Positions 30,256 to 38,589 of a DNA stretch of 64,000 nucleotides are shown piece after piece. The number at the start of each line of letters is the position of its first letter. The stretch's first letter is position 1. The DNA is from JAAZBW01 sp035647855 (GTDB lineage Bacteria; Actinomycetota; Actinomycetes; Actinomycetales; Actinomycetaceae). The stretch covers positions 1 to 64,000 of the forward strand of contig DASRMP010000070.1 in NCBI GenBank assembly GCA_035647855.1. The letters run 5' to 3'. The notes beneath the pieces are model-generated. The model was not told the DNA's origin. It was given only the letters and a program-made list of their open reading frames with translations, and did no database searches. Both the position numbers and the translations under genes were made by a program.

Positions 30256-30469
30256 ACGTGGCAAGCGTCGGCGAGTCGTGGTGCCGTCGGAGGTCGACAA
30301 GATGCGTCAAGACCGGGAAGATCCCCAAGCCGGTCCTGTGAGGCCCCGTGAGTTGCCCGACCGTGCCGCCGAGGACCGCGACGAAGCGTGGGGCGACGCT
30401 CCCGACTCGAACGACCAGCGTCTCGAAGAGGACGTGCCGCCCCACTGGGGTAACCGCGGCAGACTCTGA
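30248..30469 (+). CDS. Small conserved actinobacterial protein of unknown function
   Basis: The product has 73 residues, very charged, with no signal or membrane segment. It ends SNDQRLEEDVPPHWGNRGRL. A short highly acidic/basic protein ending in D-x-PPHW is typical next to this helicase family in actinobacteria. It starts inside the last codons of the helicase-like gene (8-bp overlap), so the two are cotranscribed and probably work together. No function can be assigned. Confidence 0.7.
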   Translation: MGERGKRRRVVVPSEVDKMRQDREDPQAGPVRPRELPDRAAEDRDEAWGDAPDSNDQRLEEDVPPHWGNRGRL

Positions 30470-30999
30470 CCCCGAAGGGAGTGTGAAGTTCCCCAGCGGC
30501 GCAGTCTTGATCCTTGGAGGGCCTGTTGCGCTTTCGCGGGAGCCGCTTCCGTGGGTGTTCTTGTCACTTCTAGCCCGAAAACAGCCATCTTCAGCCCCGA
30601 ACGGGCCTCCCCGGTAGCGGAGAGCAGGGACTTCCGCGGGCGTTCTGTCACGTCTGTAGGAGTTTCGGCAGCGTCTGCTGGTTTCGTGCGGTCCAGAGGC
30701 GCTTCTGAGCCTGTTCAACCGGGTGACGGGGCCTCTTGACCGGTGGCGGAGCGACGACTGTAGGCGTTTGGCTTCTTCTGTAGGAGATAGACACGTGTAA
30801 AACGCCTACGGAAGAAGCGAAGCACCTACGGTAGAGGAATCCGCCGGTCCGGAGGGGCCGCAAACAGGCCAGAAGAGGACCAAATCCACCCTTCGAGGGG
30901 TAGGCGCCGGTCCGCAGGGGCGAGACTCCTACAGTGGTGGCTGAAAGCTCCGGCCAAGAGGCCGCTGGTTCTCACGCGCCGGTACTCACGCGCCCGTGC
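30470..30999. repeat. Gene-free 530 bp filled with degenerate repeats
   Basis: I see no convincing gene here. The stretch holds an imperfect 25-bp inverted repeat (30760-30784 with 30805-30829, 21 of 25 positions matching), a 26-bp direct repeat (30545-30571 and 30631-30655, core CTTCCGyGGGyGTTCT), several GTAGGAG or CTCCTAC copies (30657, 30781, 30925), and a 30-bp sequence at 30522-30551 that recurs at 22718-22748. It resembles a decayed REP-type repeat cluster. Confidence 0.6.
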
Positions 31000-31380
31000 T
31001 CACGCGCTGCGCTGGGCGGCGAGGATGTCCTTGATCTCCTGGAGGAGAACGACGTCTTCCGGCTTCTCCTTGGGCTCCTCGGTCTTGCGACGCGCGGCCA
31101 GCGTGTTCATCGGAACGACGATGAAGAAGTAGACCGCGACGGCGACCAGCAGGAAGTTCACGACTGTCGTGATGATTGTGCCTGGCTGGATGACGGCGTT
31201 GTTGAGGGTGAACATGCCGACCTCGTCGAAGTTCGGAGATCCGAAGATCGCCGCGATGAGTCCCATGATCAGGTTGGTCACGGACTCGACAACGGGCGTG
31301 AAGGAGTTGGCAATGATGACGCCGACGGCAAGCTCGATGACGTTGCCGCGAGTGATGAATTCCTTGAATCCCTTGAGCAT
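31000..31380 (-). CDS. mscL: Large-conductance mechanosensitive channel MscL
   Basis: The product has 126 residues, the usual length. It begins MLKGFKEFITRGNVIELAVGVIIA: the amphipathic N-terminal helix and first membrane helix with the pore-lining glycine/alanine pattern of MscL. A periplasmic loop (residues about 45-65) and the second membrane helix (IITTVVNFLLVAVAVYFFIV) follow, then the charged C-terminal helix with KTEEPKEKPEDVVLLQEIKD. The homopentamer opens under membrane tension and releases solutes on osmotic downshock. The SAF-domain gene lies 32 bp upstream on the same strand, with FmdB above that. Confidence 0.95.
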   Translation of the reverse strand: MLKGFKEFITRGNVIELAVGVIIANSFTPVVESVTNLIMGLIAAIFGSPNFDEVGMFTLNNAVIQPGTIITTVVNFLLVAVAVYFFIVVPMNTLAARRKTEEPKEKPEDVVLLQEIKDILAAQRSA

Positions 31381-31412
31381 GCTCAGTCCTTTCGTGGAGG
31401 AGATGATGAGAA

Positions 31413-32078
31413 TCAGTCAATGGGCGTGACCGCTACGCGCAGGGACGCGCGCGCGCTCGACGCCAGAACCAAGTTAACGATTTCATCGGGGACCGCAACT
31501 ATCAGAAACGCATTACAGTTCTCGGTCCCGAGCAATCCGTTGGAAACCTCTCCGTCAAGTTGTGACAAAACCCGCACGTCACGGGCCACCATCAGGCCTG
31601 TGCCGTCAACGGTCTCGCCAACGAGTGTGATATTGCTCCCCGGTTGGGCGAGCGCGCGGGATCCCGGGTCCGCGACCTGCACCGTCACCACCGTGGTGCC
31701 GGCCGGCGCTGTGTCGGCCAGTTCCGGACCGAGGAGCATACCCGCGGTCAGCGGCGTGCCCGACGGCAATCCGACTGCAAGCGTCTCCCCGACGGCGTCC
31801 GCGAGCCCCGAGAGTGAACCCTCGACGGCGGGAGAGAAGGCGGTCAACTCAAGATCCCCGGTTCGAAGGACATGACCCGCGGCCAGTTCCGCTGTGAGGA
31901 CGACGGCGGCGGCCCCGTCGTCGTCGTGCGCGAGGGCATCCGCGACCGTCAGGGTGCCCGCAGCGAGTGAGATGGCGAGGAATACGTGCCGCCAACGCCA
32001 CGCGGCGGCACGCCAACCGGCGGCCCGGGAGGCGCGGCGGACGGGCGAGGCCCGGAAGGGACGGTTGAGCAGCACCAT
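31413..32078 (-). CDS. SAF-domain (CpaB/RcpC-like) membrane protein
   Basis: The product has 221 residues. An Arg-rich N-terminus is followed by one membrane segment (HVFLAISLAAGTLTVADAL, about 31-49). Residues 57-120 form a SAF domain (VVLTAELAAGHVLRTGDLEL, then GLPSGTPLTAGML), as in CpaB/FlgA-type proteins, and a second beta-rich half ends in a short hydrophobic tail. CpaB proteins assist assembly of Flp/Tad pili, but no tad genes are in view. In many actinobacteria this gene stands alone between fmdB and mscL, so the pilus role should not be assumed. Confidence 0.75.
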   Translation of the reverse strand: MVLLNRPFRASPVRRASRAAGWRAAAWRWRHVFLAISLAAGTLTVADALAHDDDGAAAVVLTAELAAGHVLRTGDLELTAFSPAVEGSLSGLADAVGETLAVGLPSGTPLTAGMLLGPELADTAPAGTTVVTVQVADPGSRALAQPGSNITLVGETVDGTGLMVARDVRVLSQLDGEVSNGLLGTENCNAFLIVAVPDEIVNLVLASSARASLRVAVTPID

Positions 32079-32140
32079 GCCGAGAAGCTAGCTCACCGCG
32101 CGTATGGGAGTGGCAGGCAGTGGGCGGCGGCTGTGGACAA

Positions 32141-32395
32141 TCAGTCCTTGGCGGCGGGTGTGGATTTCGGGGAGCCCGCAGACTTCCGGGCACCCGCGGA
32201 TTCCCGGGCGCCCGCGGATTTCCGGGAATCGGTGCGATAGAAGCCCGATCCCTTGAAGACGATTCCCGCAGGGGTGAAGAGCTTGCGCAACTCCCCGGAG
32301 CATTTGGGGCAAGAGGAGAGCGCTTCCTCTTCGAAGCGCTGGTAGACGTCGAACTCGTCGCTGCACTGGGTGCAGCGGTACGCATAGGTGGGCAT
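32141..32395 (-). CDS. FmdB-family zinc-ribbon regulatory protein
   Basis: The product has 84 residues. The ATG at 32395 has GAGGAG just upstream. It begins MPTYAYRCTQCSDEFDVYQ, then a second CPKC pair at residues 34-37, forming a four-cysteine zinc ribbon; GSGFYRTD follows, as in the family. The C-terminal 28 residues are a degenerate tandem repeat (SAGARE, SAGARK, SAGSPK) encoded by repeated cccgcggatttccggg-like units. The family is named after a presumed formamidase regulator; its molecular role is unproven. It heads a probable fmdB-SAF-mscL unit. Confidence 0.85.
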   Translation of the reverse strand: MPTYAYRCTQCSDEFDVYQRFEEEALSSCPKCSGELRKLFTPAGIVFKGSGFYRTDSRKSAGARESAGARKSAGSPKSTPAAKD

Positions 32396-32546
32396 TGAAC
32401 TCCTCTGGGCTTCCGCCGGCTGCAATCGTAGCGCTCGACTCCCGCAACAGCAGAGGGGCGAAGGAACTTCCCGGCGGCGGACGGAGATGTCCGGGTCTTG
32501 GACCAGCCGGGACGAATGTGTCCGCGGGCACCTATAGGCTCAGAGG

Positions 32547-35147
32547 GTGAAAGACGAAGGAGCCTTTCGGCGCAGGATTCTGATAGCCGTTGCGGCATTC
32601 CTGGTCGCGGTGCTGGCGCTCGCCGTGACCATATCGGTGATCGCGCTGCGCCGGCCGTTGCCCGCCCACGCAGGTACGATCGCCACCGATGTCGGTGGCG
32701 AGGTCCGGATCGAGCGCGATGCGCGGGGAGTCGCGCACATCTACGCGGACAACGATTCCGATCTCTTTTTCGCCCAGGGCTACGTCCACGCGCAGGACCG
32801 CTTCTTCGAGATGGACTATCGGCGCAAGGTCACTGCGGGCCGCCTGTCGGAACTCGTAGGGGAGAGCGAGGAGGCGCTGAACGCTGACAGAGCCATCCGG
32901 ACCCTGGGCTGGCGGTTCGTCGCCGAGCAGGAGTGGCCGCTCCTCAGCCGCGAGAGTCAGTCTTTCCTCACCGCCTATGCGGACGGAGTGAACGCCTACA
33001 TCGCGGGGCGCGAGGCCTCGCAACTCGGGTTCGAGTACATGGTGCTGGGGCTTCGGGTCCAAGTGCACAATCCCGAGCCCTGGACCCCGGTGGATTCGCT
33101 CACCTGGCTGAAGGCCATGGCCTGGGATCTGCGAAGCAATTATGACGAGGAATTGGAGCGCGCCGCTTCATATCAGGCAGTGGGGGACCTCAACCGTATC
33201 GAGGAGATCTTCCCGGGCTTCCCGTACGCCATCCACGCGCCGGTCCTCCCCTCGGAGTCCTCGCCGGTCGCCACCTCTGATCCTTCCGGAGCCGTCACGA
33301 GCATCCGTCACGGCGAGGCCCTGGGCAGCGCCGCGATCCAATCCGCGATCGCCGCGCTCGAGGCCGTCCCCACGCTGGTCGGCCGGGGAGATGGCATCGG
33401 GTCCAACTCGTTCGTTGTCTCGGGGGAGCACACCGAGAGCGGTCAGCCGATTCTCGCGAACGATCCGCACCTCGTCCTGGGCGCCCCCAACCTCTTCTAC
33501 CAAGTGGGTCTGCACTGCACGCAGCAGACCCCGGACTGCACTTTCGACGTCGGCGGGTTCTCCTTCGCAGGTATGCCGGGCGTGATCATCGGCCACAACA
33601 GCGACCTCGCGTGGGGCCTGACCAACATGGGCGCAGATGTGACCGACTTCTTCCTCGAACGCGTCTACTCCAACAACACCTACGAGTACGACGGCGATCG
33701 CGTGCCGCTCGAGAGGCGAACCGAGACCATCGTGGTCAACGGGGCGGACCCCGTCCAGATCGATATCAGATCGACGGCGCACGGCCCGATCATCTCGGAC
33801 ATCCTCCCCGAGGCCATCACGAGCACCCCGGTTCCCGCCGGCAGCCCGTCCGGCGGTCTCGACGGCTACGAGGTCTCGCTGCGCTGGACGGCGCTGGACC
33901 CGGGCCGGACCGTGGATGCGATTTTCGCGATGAACCGGGCCAGCACCGCCGAGGACGTCGCGGGCGCGGCCGCGCTCTTCGAGGTCCCCGCCCAGGCCAT
34001 CGTGTTCGCCACCACCAGTGGGGACATCGGTTTCCAGGCGCCCGGGCGCATCCCCATCCGTCCGGTCATCGAAGGTCCGGTGGCGTCGGACGGTACCTGG
34101 CCGCGGCCCGGTTGGGACCCGGCATATGAGTGGCAGGGTTTCGTTGCTTCCGAGGACATGCCCAGCGTTCTCAACCCGGGCGAGGGATTCGTCGTCGCGG
34201 CGAACCAGGCGGTCACCGCTCCGGGTGAGGGCCCATTCCTCGGCGCAGACGTCGATCCGGGTTTCCGCTCCAACCGCATCCGTGCGCTCCTGAACGGCAT
34301 GTTCAACGGTGGCGGGAAGATCGCCGTCGAGAGCGCCAATGAAATCATGCTGGACTCGAAGCACCCGATCGCGGAGGCGCTCGTGCCGATCATCCTGCAG
34401 CTCGAACTGAAGGACGACTTCGTCGCGGACGCCGTCGGCGTGCTGGCCGAATGGCGCGACGCGGGCTATCCGAACGATGCCCGCTCCTCGGGAGCCGCGT
34501 TCTTCAACACCGTGTGGGCCCATCTCGTCACCCGGACGTTCGCTGACGAGCTTGGCGATCAGTCCTCCTTCGGAGACGCCCGCTGGATCGAGGTTGTCCG
34601 TGAATTGCTGGCATCGCCGCAGAACCGCTGGTGGGACGATGTCACGACTGTCTCAGTGACGGAGACGCGGGACGAGATCCTGCTGCAGTCGTTGCAGGAC
34701 GCTCGTGCCGAACTGACGAACACTCAGGCCAAGGACCCCGCACGGTGGCTGTGGGGCGATCTGCACCAGGCGCAGTTCACTCATCCGGTCCTCTCTCCGT
34801 CCGCCGCGCCCGCTCCGATCGCCCGCCTGATGAATCCGGCACCCTTCCCCGTCGACGGGGGCACCGCCTCCGTCAACGCGACCAACTGGGCCGTGACTTT
34901 CGACGAGCGGGGCCGTCCCGACTTCTCGATGACGTCCGGTCCCGCGATGCGCATGGTCGTCGACCTCGCCGATCTGGACGCCTCCACATGGGTGGTGACC
35001 ACCGGGACATCGGGTCACCCGTCGTCGGGGCACTTCAAGGACCAACTGGCTGCCTGGCGTGATGGTGAAAGCTATCCGTGGCCGTGGACGGAGGAGGCTG
35101 TCACGGAGGCGTCACAGCACACTCTGACACTCACGCCAGGGGAGTAG
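32547..35147 (+). CDS. Penicillin acylase-family Ntn-hydrolase, membrane-anchored
   Basis: The product has 866 residues, typical for the family. The GTG at 32547 is preceded by a CTATAG box and very little leader. Residues 9-32 are a signal-anchor helix. The alpha-chain part contains ARGVAHIYADNDSDLFFAQGYVHAQDR (split here for length: ARGVAHIYADN then LFFAQGYVHAQDR). The nucleophile is Ser286 in GIGSNSFVVSG, where autocleavage exposes the beta chain. Downstream family motifs are NDPHLVLGAPNLFYQ, GHNSDLAWGLTN and NRASTAEDV. These enzymes cleave amides: beta-lactam side chains, acyl-homoserine lactones or N-acyl amino acids. The substrate cannot be read from sequence. A hairpin separates it from the convergent cyclo-ligase gene. 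Confidence 0.88.
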   Translation: MKDEGAFRRRILIAVAAFLVAVLALAVTISVIALRRPLPAHAGTIATDVGGEVRIERDARGVAHIYADNDSDLFFAQGYVHAQDRFFEMDYRRKVTAGRLSELVGESEEALNADRAIRTLGWRFVAEQEWPLLSRESQSFLTAYADGVNAYIAGREASQLGFEYMVLGLRVQVHNPEPWTPVDSLTWLKAMAWDLRSNYDEELERAASYQAVGDLNRIEEIFPGFPYAIHAPVLPSESSPVATSDPSGAVTSIRHGEALGSAAIQSAIAALEAVPTLVGRGDGIGSNSFVVSGEHTESGQPILANDPHLVLGAPNLFYQVGLHCTQQTPDCTFDVGGFSFAGMPGVIIGHNSDLAWGLTNMGADVTDFFLERVYSNNTYEYDGDRVPLERRTETIVVNGADPVQIDIRSTAHGPIISDILPEAITSTPVPAGSPSGGLDGYEVSLRWTALDPGRTVDAIFAMNRASTAEDVAGAAALFEVPAQAIVFATTSGDIGFQAPGRIPIRPVIEGPVASDGTWPRPGWDPAYEWQGFVASEDMPSVLNPGEGFVVAANQAVTAPGEGPFLGADVDPGFRSNRIRALLNGMFNGGGKIAVESANEIMLDSKHPIAEALVPIILQLELKDDFVADAVGVLAEWRDAGYPNDARSSGAAFFNTVWAHLVTRTFADELGDQSSFGDARWIEVVRELLASPQNRWWDDVTTVSVTETRDEILLQSLQDARAELTNTQAKDPARWLWGDLHQAQFTHPVLSPSAAPAPIARLMNPAPFPVDGGTASVNATNWAVTFDERGRPDFSMTSGPAMRMVVDLADLDASTWVVTTGTSGHPSSGHFKDQLAAWRDGESYPWPWTEEAVTEASQHTLTLTPGE

Positions 35148-35157
35148 CGGGCTGCGA

Positions 35158-35183
35158 CCGGGAGGCGGCGGTGTGCCTCCCGG
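35158..35183. terminator. Bidirectional hairpin between convergent genes
   Basis: CCGGGAGGC (35158-35166) pairs perfectly with GCCTCCCGG (35175-35183) around an 8-nt loop, between the stop of the penicillin-acylase gene and the stop of the cyclo-ligase gene. There is no T tract, so it may act as a barrier or Rho-assisted terminator in either direction. Confidence 0.55.
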
Positions 35184-35203
35184 GCCCGGCGATCGGGCGA
35201 TCG

Positions 35204-35884
35204 CTACCGCAGATGCCCGCCGACGTACACGGCCCCAGCGGCACGGGTCTCTCGCTCGAGGCGGGACCCCTCCAGCAGGAAGACCGCCAAAGGAGTCAGC
35301 ACGGCCTTGACCGCCACGTCCATGTCGTCGTGAGGCAGCGCCTGCGTGCTCACGAGTTCGTCCTCGAACACCATCGCGAACGTCGGGGTCGCGGGATCGA
35401 TGAGCTTGAGCATCCTGTCGTACCAGCCGCCGCCCTGACCGAGCCGGTTCCCGAGGCCGTCGACGGCGAGCGCCGGCGTGATAATCACCTCGGCGTTCCG
35501 GATGGCGTCCGCAGGGAGGCGGGGCCCGGAGGGCTCCGGCGGGCGGGATGGCGCCCGAGGTGTGAGGTCCTGGCTTCCCATGTAGACCGCCCACTGACGC
35601 GCGAGGCCTGGCCCCAGTGACGGAAGCAGAACCTGGACGCCGCGGGAATAGAGTTCGTCCAGCAGGGGCAAGGTCGGTGGCTCCCACCCGGAGGAGACGT
35701 AGAGGGCGATCGTTCGGGCGTCGCCGACCGCCTGAAGTCCGCTGGACACAAAATCGCGACCGAAATCTTCGATTTCCCGCGCGGTCCGTGAGCGTCGGCG
35801 CTCCCGGATCACACGTCGAAGTTCGGCCTTCGCGTCTTCCACCTCGTATCCAGTCGTGAGTGGAAGCCGCAGTGGCTCTGACAT
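35204..35884 (-). CDS. 5-formyltetrahydrofolate cyclo-ligase
   Basis: The product has 226 residues from the ATG at 35884; a longer start exists upstream but adds atypical residues. The enzyme converts 5-formyl-THF to 5,10-methenyl-THF with ATP. Visible motifs are the N-terminal KAELRRVIRERRRS, IALYVSSGWEPPT, the phosphate-binding GNRLGQGGGWYDR (near residues 145-157) and the final FLLEGSRLERE. Its divergent neighbour is the SepX/GlpR-like gene, an arrangement common in actinobacteria. Confidence 0.9.
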   Translation of the reverse strand: MSEPLRLPLTTGYEVEDAKAELRRVIRERRRSRTAREIEDFGRDFVSSGLQAVGDARTIALYVSSGWEPPTLPLLDELYSRGVQVLLPSLGPGLARQWAVYMGSQDLTPRAPSRPPEPSGPRLPADAIRNAEVIITPALAVDGLGNRLGQGGGWYDRMLKLIDPATPTFAMVFEDELVSTQALPHDDMDVAVKAVLTPLAVFLLEGSRLERETRAAGAVYVGGHLR

Positions 35885-36027
35885 GCTCTCATCATCGCAT
35901 CTCTGACCATCTGATGCAGAAGCCAAACGCCGCGTTACGCCCTCGGCGAGACGCGGCGTGGAGTCCATGGAGCAACACGCCGCCGCGCCTCCTCACCGTG
36001 GGGATGAGGCGTCCGTAGTTTGGACAT

Positions 36028-37065
36028 GTGGATCTTTCTGGGTGGGTGCTAGTCGGGCTCACCCTGATTGTCCTCGGGTACATCGTGCCCCACCTGACGC
36101 GCCGCCAAGGAGTGGTCACCCAGTCACGAGCCGCCGACCGATTCTCTCCGAAGCTCCGGTTGGTGGACCCCGTGCCACCGGTACCGTCGACGGAGCGTCG
36201 GGCAGAGGCTCGGGCATACGTCCACCCGCCCGAGATCTCACGACGACGAACGGAGGCCCTCGCGATGATTCGCCCTACCGCACCTGCAGCGCACCGGGTC
36301 AACGCCCGCGAACTCGCTGCCGCACGCGCCTCTCGGGCCGCGGCAATCTCTCGTCGCGCGGCCGCCGGCCGCCGGCGCATGCTCCTGACGGGACTTCTCA
36401 TCGTCTTCGCGGTAGCACTGTGGGTCCTTGCGGCCGCCGGACCCATCGCCTGGGGATGGGCGGTGCCGATAACGCTGCTCGCTGCCGGTGTCGGATACGT
36501 CGCGGTGCGAGCCGCGCTCGGCGACCGCGCGGCCGATGCCAAGGCCCGCGCGGAGATTGCGCGTCTGGATCAGCGCCTGCGGTTGTTCAGGACCGAGGAA
36601 GCTTCGGCGGCGCCTGTCGCCGCACTCAAGCCGTCCTTCAGCGAGATCCTCAAGCCGTACCAGGGCGCGCACGCAGAGACGCCTGGTCTCGACGAGACTG
36701 CGCCGCCGCGGCACGCGCTGCACTCCGCGGAGTCGGTGTTCGTCGAACTCGGCGACTCATCCACCGCGGGCGAGCGCGCGGTGGCCCACGCGCGCTCCGC
36801 TGACGAGCGACTGCCCACCGAAGGCGGCCCCGAGTGGACGCCCGTGCCGGTGCCGCTGCCCACCTACACGCTCAAGGCGGAGGCGCCGCGCCGTGAGGCG
36901 GCTGAGTGGGCACCGTCGTCCGACGACGGCGCCGCTGCCGCGCCGGTCCCCGCAAGACCGACGGGTGCCGCGCCGTCATGGCCCGCCGAAGACGACGAGG
37001 ACGCGGACGCTGCGGCATTCGTTCTCGACGACGTCCTGGCCCGCCGCCGCGCCGCCGGCGCCTGA
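36028..37065 (+). CDS. Divisome protein SepX/GlpR-like membrane protein
   Basis: The product has 345 residues. It starts at GTG 36028, close behind a TAGTTT box, so the mRNA may be leaderless. An N-terminal membrane helix (WVLVGLTLIVLGYIVPHL) is followed by RRQGVVTQSRAADRFSPKLRLV and TEALAMIRP. Two further membrane helices (about 118-136 and 141-160) come next, then a long acidic, Ala/Pro-rich cytoplasmic tail. This plan and the position next to 5-FCL match the SepX (Streptomyces) / GlpR (Corynebacterium) family that supports FtsZ-ring function. Residue-level proof would need alignment. Confidence 0.7.
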   Translation: MDLSGWVLVGLTLIVLGYIVPHLTRRQGVVTQSRAADRFSPKLRLVDPVPPVPSTERRAEARAYVHPPEISRRRTEALAMIRPTAPAAHRVNARELAAARASRAAAISRRAAAGRRRMLLTGLLIVFAVALWVLAAAGPIAWGWAVPITLLAAGVGYVAVRAALGDRAADAKARAEIARLDQRLRLFRTEEASAAPVAALKPSFSEILKPYQGAHAETPGLDETAPPRHALHSAESVFVELGDSSTAGERAVAHARSADERLPTEGGPEWTPVPVPLPTYTLKAEAPRREAAEWAPSSDDGAAAAPVPARPTGAAPSWPAEDDEDADAAAFVLDDVLARRRAAGA

Positions 37066-37152
37066 GTGGAGAAATGGACGTGGGATCCGTCACGAGTGCC
37101 CAGTGGGCACTCGGACTCGGTCGCTCCGGGTGATAGGCTGGCTCTCGCCTTC

Positions 37153-37225
37153 GGGGCTATGGCGCAGTTGGTAGCGCGTCTCGTTCGCAATGAGAAGGTC
37201 GGGGGTTCGAATCCCCCTAGCTCCA
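37153..37225 (+). tRNA. tRNA-Ala (anticodon CGC)
   Basis: The RNA is 73 nt. The acceptor stem GGGGCTA pairs with TAGCTCC, the D stem is GCGC/GCGC around AGTTGGTA, the anticodon stem is TCTCG/TGAGA with loop TTCGCAA, and the T arm is GGGGG-TTCGAAT-CCCCC. The discriminator base is A. The 3' CCA is not encoded (CCC follows). It marks the left boundary of the accessory region. Confidence 0.95.
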
Positions 37226-37234
37226 CCCAAAGTG

Positions 37235-37280
37235 CCTTACGGGAACACGACATGCGTAGGCGTGTCGTGTTCCCGTAAGG
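37235..37280. repeat. 21-bp near-perfect hairpin beside tRNA-Ala
   Basis: Arm 37235-37255 (begins ccttacgggaacacgac) pairs with 37260-37280, with 20 of 21 positions complementary and a GTAG loop. There is no T tract on either strand. The left arm contains the TAA stop (37237-37239) of the minus-strand recombinase tail. It could be that gene's terminator or the end of the inserted element. Confidence 0.8.
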
Positions 37281-37404
37281 GTCCCTTGCCTCCGTCGTCG
37301 CTGTGTTCGTGTGCTTCGCGGATGATGGTGGCGAACGGTTCTGCGAGGCGTGGGCGGAGTTGTTCGTCGTCAGTGATGTCGAGCCGGGTGTAGAACGCCA
37401 GCGA
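37237..37404 (-). pseudogene. Serine recombinase C-terminal fragment (left relic)
   Basis: About 55 codons read SLAFYTRLDITDDEQLR, then LAEPFATII, and end in the hairpin. This is the final segment of large serine recombinases, where N-x-A-F-[FY]-x-[KR]-x-x-I is followed by an acidic loop, LR and PF. It aligns residue by residue with the second relic at 42606-43125 (QAFFTKVYIDEDNELR and RPFEMLL). Upstream of about 37405-37435 the minus-strand similarity stops and an unrelated plus-strand gene fragment begins. Confidence 0.6.
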
Positions 37405-37429
37405 GTTGGGTTTCGACCCGCCCTCCATC

Positions 37430-37663
37430 GCGTACGGTCCCTCCGTTTTCATCCTCACGGCTACGATCGTCGACGAGGCGATCCGCGTCCTCACCGGCTA
37501 CGCTCCACCGCGATCGCTCGGGACCCAGTTCGAAGTCAACTTCGAGGACGGCTCCGCATTCGCGCATCCGTCGTGGCCACGCCTACCGGACGACTGCCCG
37601 ACATGCGGCAACGGCGACCCCGCCACATGGGAAGTCTTCGGCCACTACCTCCAACAGGTCTGA
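37430..37663 (+). pseudogene. C-terminal stub of a ThiF/E1-like adenylyltransferase
   Basis: About 77 codons read TATIVDEAIRVLTGY, SWPRLPDDCPTCGNGD and a short tail. The helix followed by R-x-PDCPxCG is the usual end of ThiF/MoeB-type E1-like enzymes, the CPxC pair being half of their zinc site. The ATP-binding and catalytic parts are missing, and no normal start exists; the only upstream start (TTG 37406) lies in the recombinase fragment. Its stop is 2 bp before the GTG of the M50-type protease, so the two were probably cotranscribed when intact. ThiF-like enzymes near a protease and exporters are common in modified-peptide pathways. Confidence 0.5.
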
Positions 37664-37665
37664 TC

Positions 37666-38589
37666 GTGGCCGCAACGCCGGAGATCATGGTGCTGCTGAA
37701 ACCAGTGCGGGTTCGTGAGCTTCGCGATGGCATGTGGGTGGCGGTCGCCGAGGACTCGGAGCCTCTCGTGGTCAATGAGGCGATTGCGAAGGCGCTGTGC
37801 GATCCGGACGCCATCGAGGCCAGCTCCACCCTTGGTCCGCTGACCGAAACGCTCTCGGATGCCGGATTCACAGACAGCTCCGCCGATGGGTTGCTGCGAC
37901 CTCCGAGCGCACCAGTCGGTGCCGGTGGGAGAGCGGCGCGAGCAGTGCTGTGGGCGCTCGGAGCAGCCTTCTTCACTGCGTCCGCCGCGCTCCTGCTGCT
38001 CGGCGGCGTCCCAACCGGTGCCGACGCGATCTCCGTTGGCCCGCATTCGCTTCTCACCATCACGGTCGCGGTAGGAATCGCGATCATCACGGCGGTGCCG
38101 CATGAGCTTGCGCATGTCATGTTCGGCCGGACATTCGGACGCCGGCGCGGCTCCGTCCGGGTAAAGGTGCGTCGGGCATCTGCGACAACGAACCTGACGC
38201 ACGTGTGGGCCTGGTCGTCGTCTCCACGACTGGCGGCGGTGTCCGCCGGGATCGTCGTCGACCTCGCGTTCCTGACCTTAGTGCTCGTGTTGCGCACCAC
38301 GACGGGAGCGTGGGTCGCGACCGTCGCGGCGACCGTCATGGTCATGCGCATCGTGTGGCAGTTGCGGTTCCACCGGAACTGCGACGGCCGACATATCGCG
38401 AAGATGCTCATCGACAACCCCACGATCGACACTGACACCAAGCGGGCACTCACCGCGAGGCTGTGGACATCGGCACCGCGTTCGGCATGGTTGTGGCTGG
38501 CGGTCGTCGCTGCCTGCGTGCTCGCAGAACTCGCGCTGTTCGCGGTGTGGTTGGCCCCTGCCGCACTACGACTGCTGGGCGTCCTCTGA
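37666..38589 (+). CDS. M50-like membrane zinc metalloprotease
   Basis: The product has 307 residues from GTG 37666; ATG 37687 is an alternative. Residues 1-75 form a soluble domain reading VRVRELRDGMWVAVAE, then VVNEAIAKALCDP and LTETLSDAGF. This pattern resembles the PqqD / RiPP-recognition winged helix, though weakly. About six membrane helices follow, with HELAHVMFGR (HExxH, His146-His150) in the second and a possible third ligand in the HRNCDGRHI segment near 242. Such proteases sit in peptide-maturation loci or process membrane substrates. It follows the ThiF stub directly and its 3' end overlaps the convergent TetR gene by 24 bp. Confidence 0.65.
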   Translation: MAATPEIMVLLKPVRVRELRDGMWVAVAEDSEPLVVNEAIAKALCDPDAIEASSTLGPLTETLSDAGFTDSSADGLLRPPSAPVGAGGRAARAVLWALGAAFFTASAALLLLGGVPTGADAISVGPHSLLTITVAVGIAIITAVPHELAHVMFGRTFGRRRGSVRVKVRRASATTNLTHVWAWSSSPRLAAVSAGIVVDLAFLTLVLVLRTTTGAWVATVAATVMVMRIVWQLRFHRNCDGRHIAKMLIDNPTIDTDTKRALTARLWTSAPRSAWLWLAVVAACVLAELALFAVWLAPAALRLLGVL

